A DNA stretch of 5,705 nucleotides from Actinobacteria bacterium UBA5182 (GTDB lineage: Bacteria > Actinomycetota > UBA4738). The stretch is taken from positions 1-5,705 of the forward strand of contig DHWM01000094.1 in assembly GCA_002413185.1 (NCBI GenBank). Reading direction: 5' to 3'. Positions 1 through 5,705 of the stretch are shown piece after piece. The notes beneath the pieces are model-generated. The model did no database searches and was not told where the DNA came from. It was given only the letters and a program-made list of their open reading frames with translations. The stretch's first letter is position 1, and every line of letters begins with the position of its first letter. The translations under genes were made by a program, and so were the position numbers.

Positions 1-783
1 ATGTCCCGTCGCTCGCCACAGCAGCCCGAGGAGCTCGAGGACCGAAGTCTCCACGCCCGTTCCGATGTTGAAGTCCTCGCCAGATCCTTCGGGATGCAGC
101 CCGATGGTTGCGATGGCGTCCGCGACGTCATCGACGTAGGTGAAGCTTCGAGTCTGCGAACCGTCGCCGAACAGCCGGATGGGGCGCCGTCCCTCCAGGA
201 TCTTCTTGATGAGGTCGGGGATGACGTGGGCCAGGCCCGGCTCATGCTCGGGGAACTCTCCAGGCCCGTAGGCGTTGAACGGACGAGCGATGGCGAACTC
301 CATCTCGAACTGGTCGGCGAAGGCCCGGCAGTACCACTCACCCACCAGCTTGGAGAACCCGTACGCCGAGAACGGGGGAGGGAACCGGTCGATGGCGTCC
401 TCCGGGGTCGGCCACTGGCCAGCCCGTTCGAACACCATTGACGAGGACACGTAGACGAGCTTCGTCCCTGCATCGGTGGCCGTTCGAAAGACCCTGGACA
501 GCATGAGGTTGTTGTCGTCCAGGATGTCGGCCGGATAGCGGTGGAAGTAGCCGATCCCCCCGATCTTCGCCGCCAGGTGGAAGCAGACGTCGACGCCGTC
601 GAAGGCCCGCCGGCAGACGTCGGCGTCGGCCACGTCGCCTTCCAGATAGTCGCACCCCGCAGGAATGTTGGCGGCGCGGCCCTTGGAGAGGTTGTCGACC
701 ACGCGGACTTCGTGGCCCAGGTCGAGCAACCTCCGGGCGACGGCGCTCCCGATGAAGCCGGCCCCTCCGGTCACGAGCTTCAC
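1..783 (-). CDS. NAD-dependent sugar epimerase/dehydratase (extended SDR), 3' end cut by window
   Basis: This is the N-terminal 261 residues of a cytoplasmic nucleotide-sugar epimerase/dehydratase; the frame is still open at the left edge. Seen: the NAD-binding motif GGAGFIG at residues 6-12, acidic D30 closing the second strand (VVDN), HLAA at 69-72, SSS at 113-115, the catalytic pair Y141-x-x-x-K145 (YGFSK), and RPFNAYGP at 167-174. Family members usually run about 310-330 residues, so roughly 50-70 are missing. After HLAA the segment KIGGIGYFHRYPAD resembles the GGxG region of GDP-mannose 3,5-epimerases and GDP-fucose synthases more than UDP-glucose 4-epimerase, but the substrate cannot be fixed from this. 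The GTG start overlaps the dehydrogenase stop by four bases (GTGA, 780-783). It has only a weak Shine-Dalgarno (GGTGA, 6 bases upstream), so translation is probably coupled. Family assignment is secure; the exact reaction is open. Confidence 0.93.
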   Translation of the reverse strand, partial: MKLVTGGAGFIGSAVARRLLDLGHEVRVVDNLSKGRAANIPAGCDYLEGDVADADVCRRAFDGVDVCFHLAAKIGGIGYFHRYPADILDDNNLMLSRVFRTATDAGTKLVYVSSSMVFERAGQWPTPEDAIDRFPPPFSAYGFSKLVGEWYCRAFADQFEMEFAIARPFNAYGPGEFPEHEPGLAHVIPDLIKKILEGRRPIRLFGDGSQTRSFTYVDDVADAIATIGLHPEGSGEDFNIGTGVETSVLELLGLLWRATGH

Positions 784-2078
784 AGCTCGTCACCGACCCC
801 GAAGGTGAGGAGGTCCATGCCAGCGGCGGCGAACGCGTCGCGGTCCAGCATCCCCCAGCAGTCCATGCCGACCTTGGGTTCGGCCATCAACGCGGCCACC
901 TGTGCCGCGTCCAGCGTTTGGTAGAAGGAGTGGTTCGTGGCGAGGACGAACGCTCTCGCCCCTGCGAGCGCCTCCTCCAGCGGGGGAGTCGAGAGGAAGG
1001 GGTCGTGCACCCGCACCTCCGCCCCCTCTCGCCACAGCGTGTCGATGATCCTGACGGCGGGGGACTGCCGGATGTCGTCGCTGTCGCGCTTGAACGTCTT
1101 GCCGAGCACCGCGATGGGCGCCCCGGCCAACGGGAGGCCGTGGCGGTCCAGGCGCCGGGCCAGCCGGCGGACGATGTGCGCCGGCGTGGTGTCGTTCAGC
1201 TTCCCCGCCAGGAGAACGAAGTCCGGCAGGGTCAGCTCCTCCACCAGGAAGTAACCGTCCTTCGACAGGCACGGGCCGCCGGCCGGGCCGGGAAGGGGCA
1301 CGTTCGCCCGGGGATAGTCGCGGTTGACCATCTCGATGATCCGGTGAGCATCCACACGGTAGTACTCGCCGAGGATGGCGAACTCGTTGGCCAGGGCGAA
1401 GTTCACGTAGCGGTACACGTTGGTGAAGAGCTTCGCCAGCTCCGCGCTGATGGGATCGGTCAGGTGGATTCGCTTGCCCGGATTGAGCCGGCGGAACAGT
1501 GAGGCCGCGGCCTCGGTGCTGGCCTGATCGATCCCGCCGACGATCTCCGGTAGCTCCCGGAGCTCCTGCATCTGCTTGCCCTCGGCGATCCGTTCGGGGC
1601 ACGAGGCCAGGAGCAGGTTCCCCGCCACGTCGGGGATGCGCTCCCGGAGATAGGGGATCACGATCTTGGTGAGCGTTCCCGGGGAGACGGTCGAACGAAG
1701 GATCAGGAGCTGGCCGGCTCGGAGGTGGGGGGCCAGGTTCGAGAGGGCCCGGTGGAGCTGGCTGAAGTCGGCTCGAAGGTCGACCGCGAGGGGCGTGGCG
1801 ACGGCCAGGATGATGACGTCTGCCGAGGGTACGACGTCGGCAGGGTCGGCGTGGACGGTGAGGCGTCCCGAGGACACGGCGTCCAGGAGCGGTTGCTCGG
1901 TGCCGGGCGCGTGGAAGGGCATCTTGCCCAGCTCGATGGATCGCCGCCTGGCCGGGTCGTCTTCGATGCCCATCACCCTCAGTCCGGCGGAGGCGAAGGC
2001 GATGCTCAGGGGCAGTCCCACCCTGCCCATGCCGACGATGACGATCGTCGTGTCCGCGGCCGCGTCCCCGGCGGTCAT
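780..2078 (-). CDS. Nucleotide-sugar dehydrogenase (UDP-glucose / UDP-N-acetylmannosamine dehydrogenase superfamily)
   Basis: This complete 432-residue cytoplasmic enzyme should oxidise the C6 hydroxyl of a UDP-sugar to a uronic acid in two NAD+-dependent steps. Seen: Rossmann motif GMGRVG at 16-21 with acidic E39/D40; the STVSPGT loop at 129-135; CPER at 160-163; ELAKLFTNVYRYVN with the likely catalytic K216 and N220; GGPCLSKD with catalytic C270; and the C-terminal UDP-binding motif GKTFKRDSDDIRQSP at 326-340. The three domains (NAD-binding, central helical, UDP-binding) are all present at normal length. The stretch LASCPERIAEGKQMQEL is closer to the UDP-ManNAc dehydrogenase (WecC-like) branch than to UDP-glucose dehydrogenase, so the substrate is more likely a UDP-HexNAc; this is inference. 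The frame stays open far upstream, but ATG at 2076-2078 is chosen because the Rossmann fold starts just after it, a strong Shine-Dalgarno precedes it, and it overlaps the upstream stop as ATGA. Confidence 0.95.
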   Translation of the reverse strand: MTAGDAAADTTIVIVGMGRVGLPLSIAFASAGLRVMGIEDDPARRRSIELGKMPFHAPGTEQPLLDAVSSGRLTVHADPADVVPSADVIILAVATPLAVDLRADFSQLHRALSNLAPHLRAGQLLILRSTVSPGTLTKIVIPYLRERIPDVAGNLLLASCPERIAEGKQMQELRELPEIVGGIDQASTEAAASLFRRLNPGKRIHLTDPISAELAKLFTNVYRYVNFALANEFAILGEYYRVDAHRIIEMVNRDYPRANVPLPGPAGGPCLSKDGYFLVEELTLPDFVLLAGKLNDTTPAHIVRRLARRLDRHGLPLAGAPIAVLGKTFKRDSDDIRQSPAVRIIDTLWREGAEVRVHDPFLSTPPLEEALAGARAFVLATNHSFYQTLDAAQVAALMAEPKVGMDCWGMLDRDAFAAAGMDLLTFGVGDEL

Positions 2079-2845
2079 CGCTCCCCTCCGGTCGTGCCTG
2101 CCCCGGCCGCGGCGCTTCCCGGCGCCCCGGTGAGACGTGGCCGCCGCCGCGACTTCGCCACGAACGCAAGCCACCGGCGATAGTTTCGGACCTCCCGGGC
2201 GTAGTCGAAATGGGACCGCCCCTCCTCGCGGTTGCGCCACACCGTGGGGATCTCTCCGACCCGGAACCCGGCCGCGGCCGCCTTGACGGTCAGCTCCACC
2301 GAGATGTCGAAGGAGTCGGCCACGGTGGCGACCGATTCGATCACCGACCGCCGATACAGCTTGAACGCGTTCGACACGTCGTGGATCTCGGGACCGCCGG
2401 CCGCGCGGATCAGCAGGGAGTAGGCGTGGGACAGACGTTGCTTGGTGGTCATGCCGACCACCCTTCCCCCCTTCATGTAGCGTGACCCGGCCACCACGTC
2501 CCACCCGTCCCTCTCCATGACGTGCACCATCACCGGGATGTCCGCGATGCGATCGGAGCAATCTCCCATGATCGGGATGACGGCGTCGCCGCCCGCCCGG
2601 CCGAAGCCGTCGCGGAGGGCTGAACCGAACCCTCGCCGGCCCACGCGGTACAGCGCCGTCCCACCCGCTTCCCGAACGGCGGGGTCGTTCTCCGCTCTCG
2701 CTTCGGCCTCCCGCGCAGGATCGGGCACATCGACGACCACCAGCAGCTCCAGCTGGAGCCGGTCGCGCAGCGCCGCCACGTCGGTCAGCGTCTCGGCCAG
2801 TCGAGGCTCACGGTAGAAGACCGGCACGATCGAAGTGACGTTCAC
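2075..2845 (-). CDS. Family 2 glycosyltransferase (dolichol-phosphate-sugar synthase-like)
   Basis: First gene of the minus-strand operon, 256 residues. It is a GT-A-fold glycosyltransferase resembling polyprenyl-phosphate mannosyl/glucosyl transferases, which move a sugar from a nucleotide donor to a lipid phosphate at the inner face of the membrane. Seen: the opening strand TSIVPVFYRE (4-13); LLVVVDVPD (34-42) where relatives have a DDGS-type motif; GFGSALRDGF (72-81); the candidate metal/donor site MGDCSD (93-98); AGSRYMKGG (119-127); DVSNAFKLYRRSVIE (156-170); and EIPTVWRNREEGRSHF (198-213), which matches the usual C-terminal REEGKS region. No transmembrane segment is visible, unlike GtrB-type members. 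The last 20 or so residues are a low-complexity Ala/Gly/Thr tail. The GTG start is chosen because the first beta strand follows at once; the only Shine-Dalgarno candidate (GGGAG) lies 11 bases away, rather far. The gene ends in an ATGA overlap with the dehydrogenase. Donor and acceptor are unknown. Confidence 0.92.
   Translation of the reverse strand: MNVTSIVPVFYREPRLAETLTDVAALRDRLQLELLVVVDVPDPAREAEARAENDPAVREAGGTALYRVGRRGFGSALRDGFGRAGGDAVIPIMGDCSDRIADIPVMVHVMERDGWDVVAGSRYMKGGRVVGMTTKQRLSHAYSLLIRAAGGPEIHDVSNAFKLYRRSVIESVATVADSFDISVELTVKAAAAGFRVGEIPTVWRNREEGRSHFDYAREVRNYRRWLAFVAKSRRRPRLTGAPGSAAAGAGTTGGER
2081..2089 (-). promoter_or_regulatory. Strong ribosome-binding site of the nucleotide-sugar dehydrogenase
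   Basis: On the minus strand GGAGGGGAG lies just before the dehydrogenase ATG (GGAGG, then 6 bases). It sits inside the last codons of the glycosyltransferase gene. Together with the ATGA overlap it decides the start at 2078 against the long upstream open frame. Confidence 0.75.
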
Positions 2846-2858
2846 AGGGTGCCATGCT

Positions 2859-2872
2859 CCCAGGATGCTGGG
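2859..2872 (-). promoter_or_regulatory. Short hairpin over the glycosyltransferase ribosome-binding region
   Basis: CCCAG (2859-2863) and CTGGG (2868-2872) form a perfect 5-bp stem with a 4-base loop. In the minus-strand transcript the 3' arm CTGGG runs into AG, giving the only Shine-Dalgarno-like GGGAG ahead of the GTG start at 2845. Folding could therefore reduce initiation of the operon's first gene. The stem is short and could be chance in GC-rich DNA. Confidence 0.3.
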
Positions 2873-2890
2873 CGGGGGATTCGTCTCAGG

Positions 2891-2896
2891 AGTGTA
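2891..2896 (-). promoter_or_regulatory. Candidate -10 box for the minus-strand polysaccharide operon
   Basis: TACACT on the minus strand fits the TANNNT pattern of housekeeping sigma -10 boxes in high-GC bacteria. It lies in the 84-base divergent gap (2846-2929), where a promoter for the three-gene operon is expected. Transcription would start near 2884 and leave a leader of about 40 bases. No convincing -35 is seen at 16-18 bases (GCGTCC at 17), so this is tentative. Confidence 0.3.
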
Positions 2897-2929
2897 TCGT
2901 CGTTGCGCTGGGTGGACGCCGCTTGTTAA

Positions 2930-5362
2930 ATGGCTGGCCCTGTGACGGCTCTGCACGGGCGCGACAGGCGTCCCGCCGGCGGAACGACCCGCCGCCTCCT
3001 GCGGGCACTGGGCGGACCCGTCCTGATCGTGGCAGCGGTCCTGGTCGTGCTGCGGGACTTCGTGTTCCGCGGGCTCATCTCCTCGCAGCACCCCGACATC
3101 CTGGCCTTCTGGACCCCCACCTACTGCTTTCTGGGCCGAAGCCTCCACGCCGGCCACATCCCCGCGTGGAACCCCGCCGTCATGGGCGGTGTGCCATTCG
3201 CCGCCGACCCCCAGTCGGGGTGGATGTATCTGCCGGCGATGGTGCTGTTCTCCCTGTTCTCGTGTTCGGTGGCCATCCGGCTGATGGTGGTGCTGCAACC
3301 GGCCCTGGCTGGCCTCGGGCTGTTCTGGTTCCTCCGGAGCGAAGGCGTGTCCCGCCCGTCGTCCACGTCCGGCGGGATGGCGCTGTCGCTGGTGGTGACG
3401 GCCAGCAGGCTGGTGTTGTTCCTTCCATTCCCCTCCTCGTTTGCCTGGTCCTCGTTGCTGCTGGCGGCGCTGTCACGGCTGTTCGCCGCCCGAAGCTGGG
3501 GGGGGCGGACCGGATGGGCGCTGGGGGCCGTGGTGGCGTGGGGGCAGCTGGGCGCCGCTCACGCCGGCCACGGGTTCCTGATCGGGACGGGGGCCGCGGC
3601 GGCGTTCATCGTGGCGAAGGCCTGGTCGAACCTGCGTCGAAGGACATGGGCCCGGCGGGACGTGTGGCTCGCCATGGCTCTCCTGGCCGCGGCGTTCCCC
3701 CTGGTCAACCTGGCGTACCTTGCGCCGAGGCTCGCGTACCTTCCCCACTCCAGCTATGCCCGGGGGTACGCCCAGGTCCCCCAGGTGACCAGTGTGGCCG
3801 CAGGGTGGCCCCTGAAGTTCGCCACCATCCCCGGGGCGTATCTGGGAGCCGCCGCGCTGGCGCTCTGCTTCGCCGGCTTCTGGAGCCGGCGGTTCCGTTT
3901 CCTGGCCGTCGCCTTCGGCGGGTGGGGCCTGTTCAGCTACGTGGCCGGGCTCCGGGTGGTGGCGACGAAGCTCGTTCCCCTCCTTCGGCACGTGCCCGGA
4001 CTCAGCTTCTACCAGCACTATCCGGGGCGGTTCAGCCTGGGACTGGTGCTGGCCATCCCCGTCCTGGCCGCGCTCGGACTGGAGGCGTGGGCCGAACGGC
4101 GATCGCTCCGCGAACGAGCCCTCATGCTCGGGCCGGGGGTGTTCGTGTGGTTCGTCCTGACGCCCATTGCGGGGGCGAGCCTCCGCCAGCTGGCGTTGCT
4201 GGGCGCGGGAGCCGTGGCGGGTGGTGCGGCCCTGTGGGCGGCGGCGAGACGCTCGGCGGTACCGGCGGTGTTGCCTGCGCTGCTCGCGGTCGAGCTCTGT
4301 CTGGCGGGGCTGGCCGGACAGTATCCGTCGGCGATGGGGTTCACCGTCGCATCGGCCACCGATCCGTTCGGAGCCGATCTCACCGGGTGGTTCGGCCCCC
4401 TGCATCGGCCTGCCATCGACGCGGCCGCGTACGTCCGGCCCGATGCCATCGCGTCGTACCTGCGGTCGCACCCGGAAGGACGGTTCCTCAGCTTCGACGC
4501 GACGATGCTGACGCACCGGGGATACCTGTCGGCGGAAGGGCCGAAGTTCTGGGGGCTCGAGGCGAACCAGCGGGCCATGCTCTTCGCCATCGAGGACGCC
4601 CAGGGCTACAACCCGTTCCAGCTCGGTGGGTACTGGTCGTTCGTCAGAGCGGTGGACCGTGGGCCGCTCGACTACAACGCGGCGTTCCTCGACACGCCCT
4701 CACCGGCGGTGCTCGACCTGTTGCAGGTGGCGTACGTGGTGGCCCCCGCCGGCGCGCCGCCGTTTCCCGGCTCGACGGCAGTCGTCACGGAGGGTCGATG
4801 GTCCCTGTACCGGCGGGTGGAGTTCGCGCCGAGGGCCGAAGCGATCTCGGCGTGGCGAGTGGCCGCAACCGCCGACCAGGCCATCCGCGACGCAACGACT
4901 CCGGGGTTCGATCCGTCCCGCCAGGTCGTCCTGGAGCGTCACCCGGCCCTGCTGTCGACGGCCGGGGCGGCCAGGCCCCCCCCGGCCCCGGCCACGTACC
5001 GGACGACGTCGCCGGAACGGATCGAGGTCACCGTCCGAGGGGCTGGCTCCTCGATCGTGCTGATCCGAAACACCTTCGATCCGGGTTGGCATGCCACCGT
5101 CGACGGCCGTCCGGCGACGGTCCTCCGAGCCGACGGATTCCTCCAGGGGGTGGCGGTCACGCCCGGCGAGCATCGCGTCGTGCTGACCTACTCCGACCCA
5201 TGGATCGAGCTGGGACTGGGGGGGTCGGCCGCGGCCATCGCCATCATGGCGCTGGGGGCCGTGGTGCTTCGACGTCGTTCGGCGGGGGAAGCCGGCCCCG
5301 TCCGTGCGGTGTCAGGCGGTCACCACCTAGGAGAGCGACCAGACCTCAAGCGCTCGACTTGA
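2930..5362 (+). CDS. YfhO-family polytopic membrane protein (putative GT-C-type glycosyltransferase)
   Basis: An 810-residue integral membrane protein. Seen: a basic N-terminus; a first hydrophobic helix (about 29-41) followed by RDFVF and SSQHPDI; then IPAWNPAVMGGVPFAADPQ (77-95), a hallmark early loop of YfhO-like proteins. Many hydrophobic segments follow to about residue 463. A long extracytoplasmic region comes next, with EDAQGYNP (555-562) and DLLQVAYVVAP (596-606, matching the usual DLLNVKYVI-type strand). A beta domain follows with FDPGWHATVDGRPATVLRAD (716-735) and PGEHRVVLTY (745-754), then a final helix (about 764-780) and a basic tail. Firmicute YfhO is linked to glycosylation of lipoteichoic acid from lipid-linked sugars; an equivalent role here is inference, and acidic D43 and D56 in the first outer loop are catalytic candidates. 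TAA lies directly upstream in frame, so ATG 2930 is the earliest start. Its ribosome site is weak (GGTGG, 14 bases away), and GTG 2942 is an alternative. It diverges from the sugar operon, which supports a cell-surface glycan role. Confidence 0.92.
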   Translation: MAGPVTALHGRDRRPAGGTTRRLLRALGGPVLIVAAVLVVLRDFVFRGLISSQHPDILAFWTPTYCFLGRSLHAGHIPAWNPAVMGGVPFAADPQSGWMYLPAMVLFSLFSCSVAIRLMVVLQPALAGLGLFWFLRSEGVSRPSSTSGGMALSLVVTASRLVLFLPFPSSFAWSSLLLAALSRLFAARSWGGRTGWALGAVVAWGQLGAAHAGHGFLIGTGAAAAFIVAKAWSNLRRRTWARRDVWLAMALLAAAFPLVNLAYLAPRLAYLPHSSYARGYAQVPQVTSVAAGWPLKFATIPGAYLGAAALALCFAGFWSRRFRFLAVAFGGWGLFSYVAGLRVVATKLVPLLRHVPGLSFYQHYPGRFSLGLVLAIPVLAALGLEAWAERRSLRERALMLGPGVFVWFVLTPIAGASLRQLALLGAGAVAGGAALWAAARRSAVPAVLPALLAVELCLAGLAGQYPSAMGFTVASATDPFGADLTGWFGPLHRPAIDAAAYVRPDAIASYLRSHPEGRFLSFDATMLTHRGYLSAEGPKFWGLEANQRAMLFAIEDAQGYNPFQLGGYWSFVRAVDRGPLDYNAAFLDTPSPAVLDLLQVAYVVAPAGAPPFPGSTAVVTEGRWSLYRRVEFAPRAEAISAWRVAATADQAIRDATTPGFDPSRQVVLERHPALLSTAGAARPPPAPATYRTTSPERIEVTVRGAGSSIVLIRNTFDPGWHATVDGRPATVLRADGFLQGVAVTPGEHRVVLTYSDPWIELGLGGSAAAIAIMALGAVVLRRRSAGEAGPVRAVSGGHHLGERPDLKRST

Positions 5363-5402
5363 CCTGCCGACCGAATCGTGCAAGGGTCCTCGGGTCCCCC
5401 AA

Positions 5403-5439
5403 CCAGAGCCTTGGACGGCCCGCGCCCCTGGCTGTCTGG
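5403..5439 (+). promoter_or_regulatory. Imperfect inverted repeat in the 85-base gap before the secreted-protein gene
   Basis: CCAGAGCC (5403-5410) can pair with GGC-TG-TCTGG (5430-5439) with a two-base bulge, enclosing a GC-rich loop. No run of T follows, so it does not look like an intrinsic terminator. Its 3' arm touches the GGAGGG ribosome site of the next gene. The rest of the gap (5363-5402) shows no clear promoter or terminator, so readthrough from the membrane-protein gene is plausible. Confidence 0.25.
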
Positions 5440-5443
5440 AGGG
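5438..5443 (+). promoter_or_regulatory. Ribosome-binding site of the secreted-protein gene
   Basis: GGAGGG followed by four bases (TTGC) precedes ATG at 5448. This is a strong Shine-Dalgarno and the main support for the start of the truncated gene, along with the signal peptide read from that ATG. Confidence 0.7.
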
Positions 5444-5447
5444 TTGC

Positions 5448-5705
5448 ATGGACGGTAGACGAACCAGCGGACGAACGCCCGCCGCAGTGCGAAGGCCGAA
5501 CGCCCCGGCCGCATTCGGGATCGTTGTGGCCGGTTGTGCCGCCCTGCTGGTCGTGGCGACGGCGCTTCCCGCCGCAGCGTCCGTCACGGGGCGGGTGGCC
5601 GGACAGGTCGTGTCGAAGTCGACGGGCAGGCCCGTGGCCGGGGCGACCGTGACGCTCCCCGACTACGGGGTCACCACCACCTCCGGCAGTGACGGGTCGT
5701 TCGCA
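5448..5705 (+). CDS. Secreted protein with carboxypeptidase-regulatory-like domain, 3' end cut by window
   Basis: The first 86 codons of an exported protein, open at the right edge. Seen: an Arg-rich n-region (residues 1-17), a hydrophobic core (about 21-40: FGIVVAGC, ALLVVATAL), and PAAAS at 41-45, which gives a likely signal peptidase I site after A44. Cysteine 30 lies inside the hydrophobic core without a proper lipobox, so a lipoprotein is unlikely. The mature part begins VTGRVAGQVVSKSTGRPVAG and continues through ATVTLPDYGVTTTSGSDGSF. This is the typical G-x-V-x(n)-G-x-P-V-x-G-A-x-V-x-L then T-x-x-D-G-x-F pattern of carboxypeptidase-regulatory-like (CarboxypepD_reg / transthyretin-like) beta-sandwich domains, which usually serve as structural or carbohydrate/surface-binding modules. 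The rest of the protein, and so its activity, is unknown. It follows the membrane protein on the same strand after 85 bases and may be co-transcribed with it. Confidence 0.8.
   Translation, partial: MDGRRTSGRTPAAVRRPNAPAAFGIVVAGCAALLVVATALPAAASVTGRVAGQVVSKSTGRPVAGATVTLPDYGVTTTSGSDGSFA

Noticed and set aside
1..924. Plus-strand open frames opposite the epimerase (1-441 and 541-924)
   Set aside because: The minus-strand frame carries all short-chain dehydrogenase motifs; the opposite frames have no domain and no ribosome site.
2079..2561. N-terminal extension of the dehydrogenase frame upstream of 2078
   Set aside because: The extension overlaps well-supported glycosyltransferase codons and shows no domain, while a strong ribosome site and the Rossmann motif fit the ATG at 2078.
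2808..2855. A 15-codon ATG frame overlapping the glycosyltransferase start, possibly a leader peptide
   Set aside because: The GGGAG site is only one base from this ATG, too close for efficient use, and the peptide has no recognisable attenuator feature.
2846..3298. N-terminal extension of the glycosyltransferase frame upstream of its GTG
   Set aside because: It would run through the intergenic gap and antisense to the membrane-protein gene, and its residues resemble no glycosyltransferase N-terminus.
3473..4516. A 347-codon antisense open frame opposite the membrane-protein gene
   Set aside because: Arg/Gln/Pro/Gly-rich composition, no domain, and no convincing ribosome site; expected by chance where stop codons are rare.
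5346..5362. TCAAG/CTTGA inverted repeat at the end of the membrane-protein gene as a terminator
   Set aside because: The stem is only 5 bp, it lies within the last codons and stop, and no T run follows.
5384..5397. Direct repeat GGGTCC-TC-GGGTCC in the gap after the membrane-protein gene
   Set aside because: Six-base repeat in GC-rich DNA; too short to support an operator or an attachment site.
2854..5652. A 932-codon open frame on the plus strand overlapping the membrane-protein gene almost completely
   Set aside because: It is the +1-shifted shadow of a GC-rich gene: rich in Arg, Gly and Pro with no recognisable domain, while the 2930-5362 frame gives a clear YfhO-like protein.

Overview
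The window is high-GC bacterial DNA (about two thirds or more G+C by eye). It has tightly packed genes, GTG as well as ATG starts, and Shine-Dalgarno sites on some genes. This fits an actinomycete-like organism, possibly an uncultured Actinomycetota lineage; Chloroflexota or another high-GC phylum is not excluded. No rRNA, tRNA, CRISPR array, insertion sequence or phage gene is visible. All five genes point to cell-envelope or surface-polysaccharide biology.

Left part (1-2845, minus strand): a three-gene operon, read right to left. First comes a family 2 glycosyltransferase (2075-2845). Next is a nucleotide-sugar dehydrogenase of the UDP-glucose/UDP-ManNAc dehydrogenase superfamily (780-2078). 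Last is an NAD-dependent extended-SDR sugar epimerase/dehydratase, cut by the left window edge (1-783). Each pair overlaps by four bases (ATGA, then GTGA), so the three proteins are very probably made together. The dehydrogenase and epimerase would supply a modified nucleotide sugar, and the glycosyltransferase would move a sugar onto a lipid carrier or acceptor.

Middle (2846-2929): an 84-base divergent intergenic region. It holds a candidate -10 box for the operon and a short hairpin over the operon's likely ribosome-binding site.

Right part (2930-5705, plus strand): an 810-residue polytopic membrane protein of the YfhO / GT-C-like type. After 85 bases with no recognisable terminator comes the start of a secreted protein with a signal peptide and a carboxypeptidase-regulatory-like beta-sandwich domain, cut by the right edge.

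Reading the window as one system is inference: nucleotide-sugar synthesis and a cytoplasmic-side glycosyltransferase diverge from an outward-facing membrane glycosyltransferase candidate and an exported protein. I see no strong evidence for a wholly new type of system. The points most worth checking are the sugar made by this dehydrogenase-epimerase pair, the variant glycosyltransferase motifs, and the YfhO/secreted-protein pairing.
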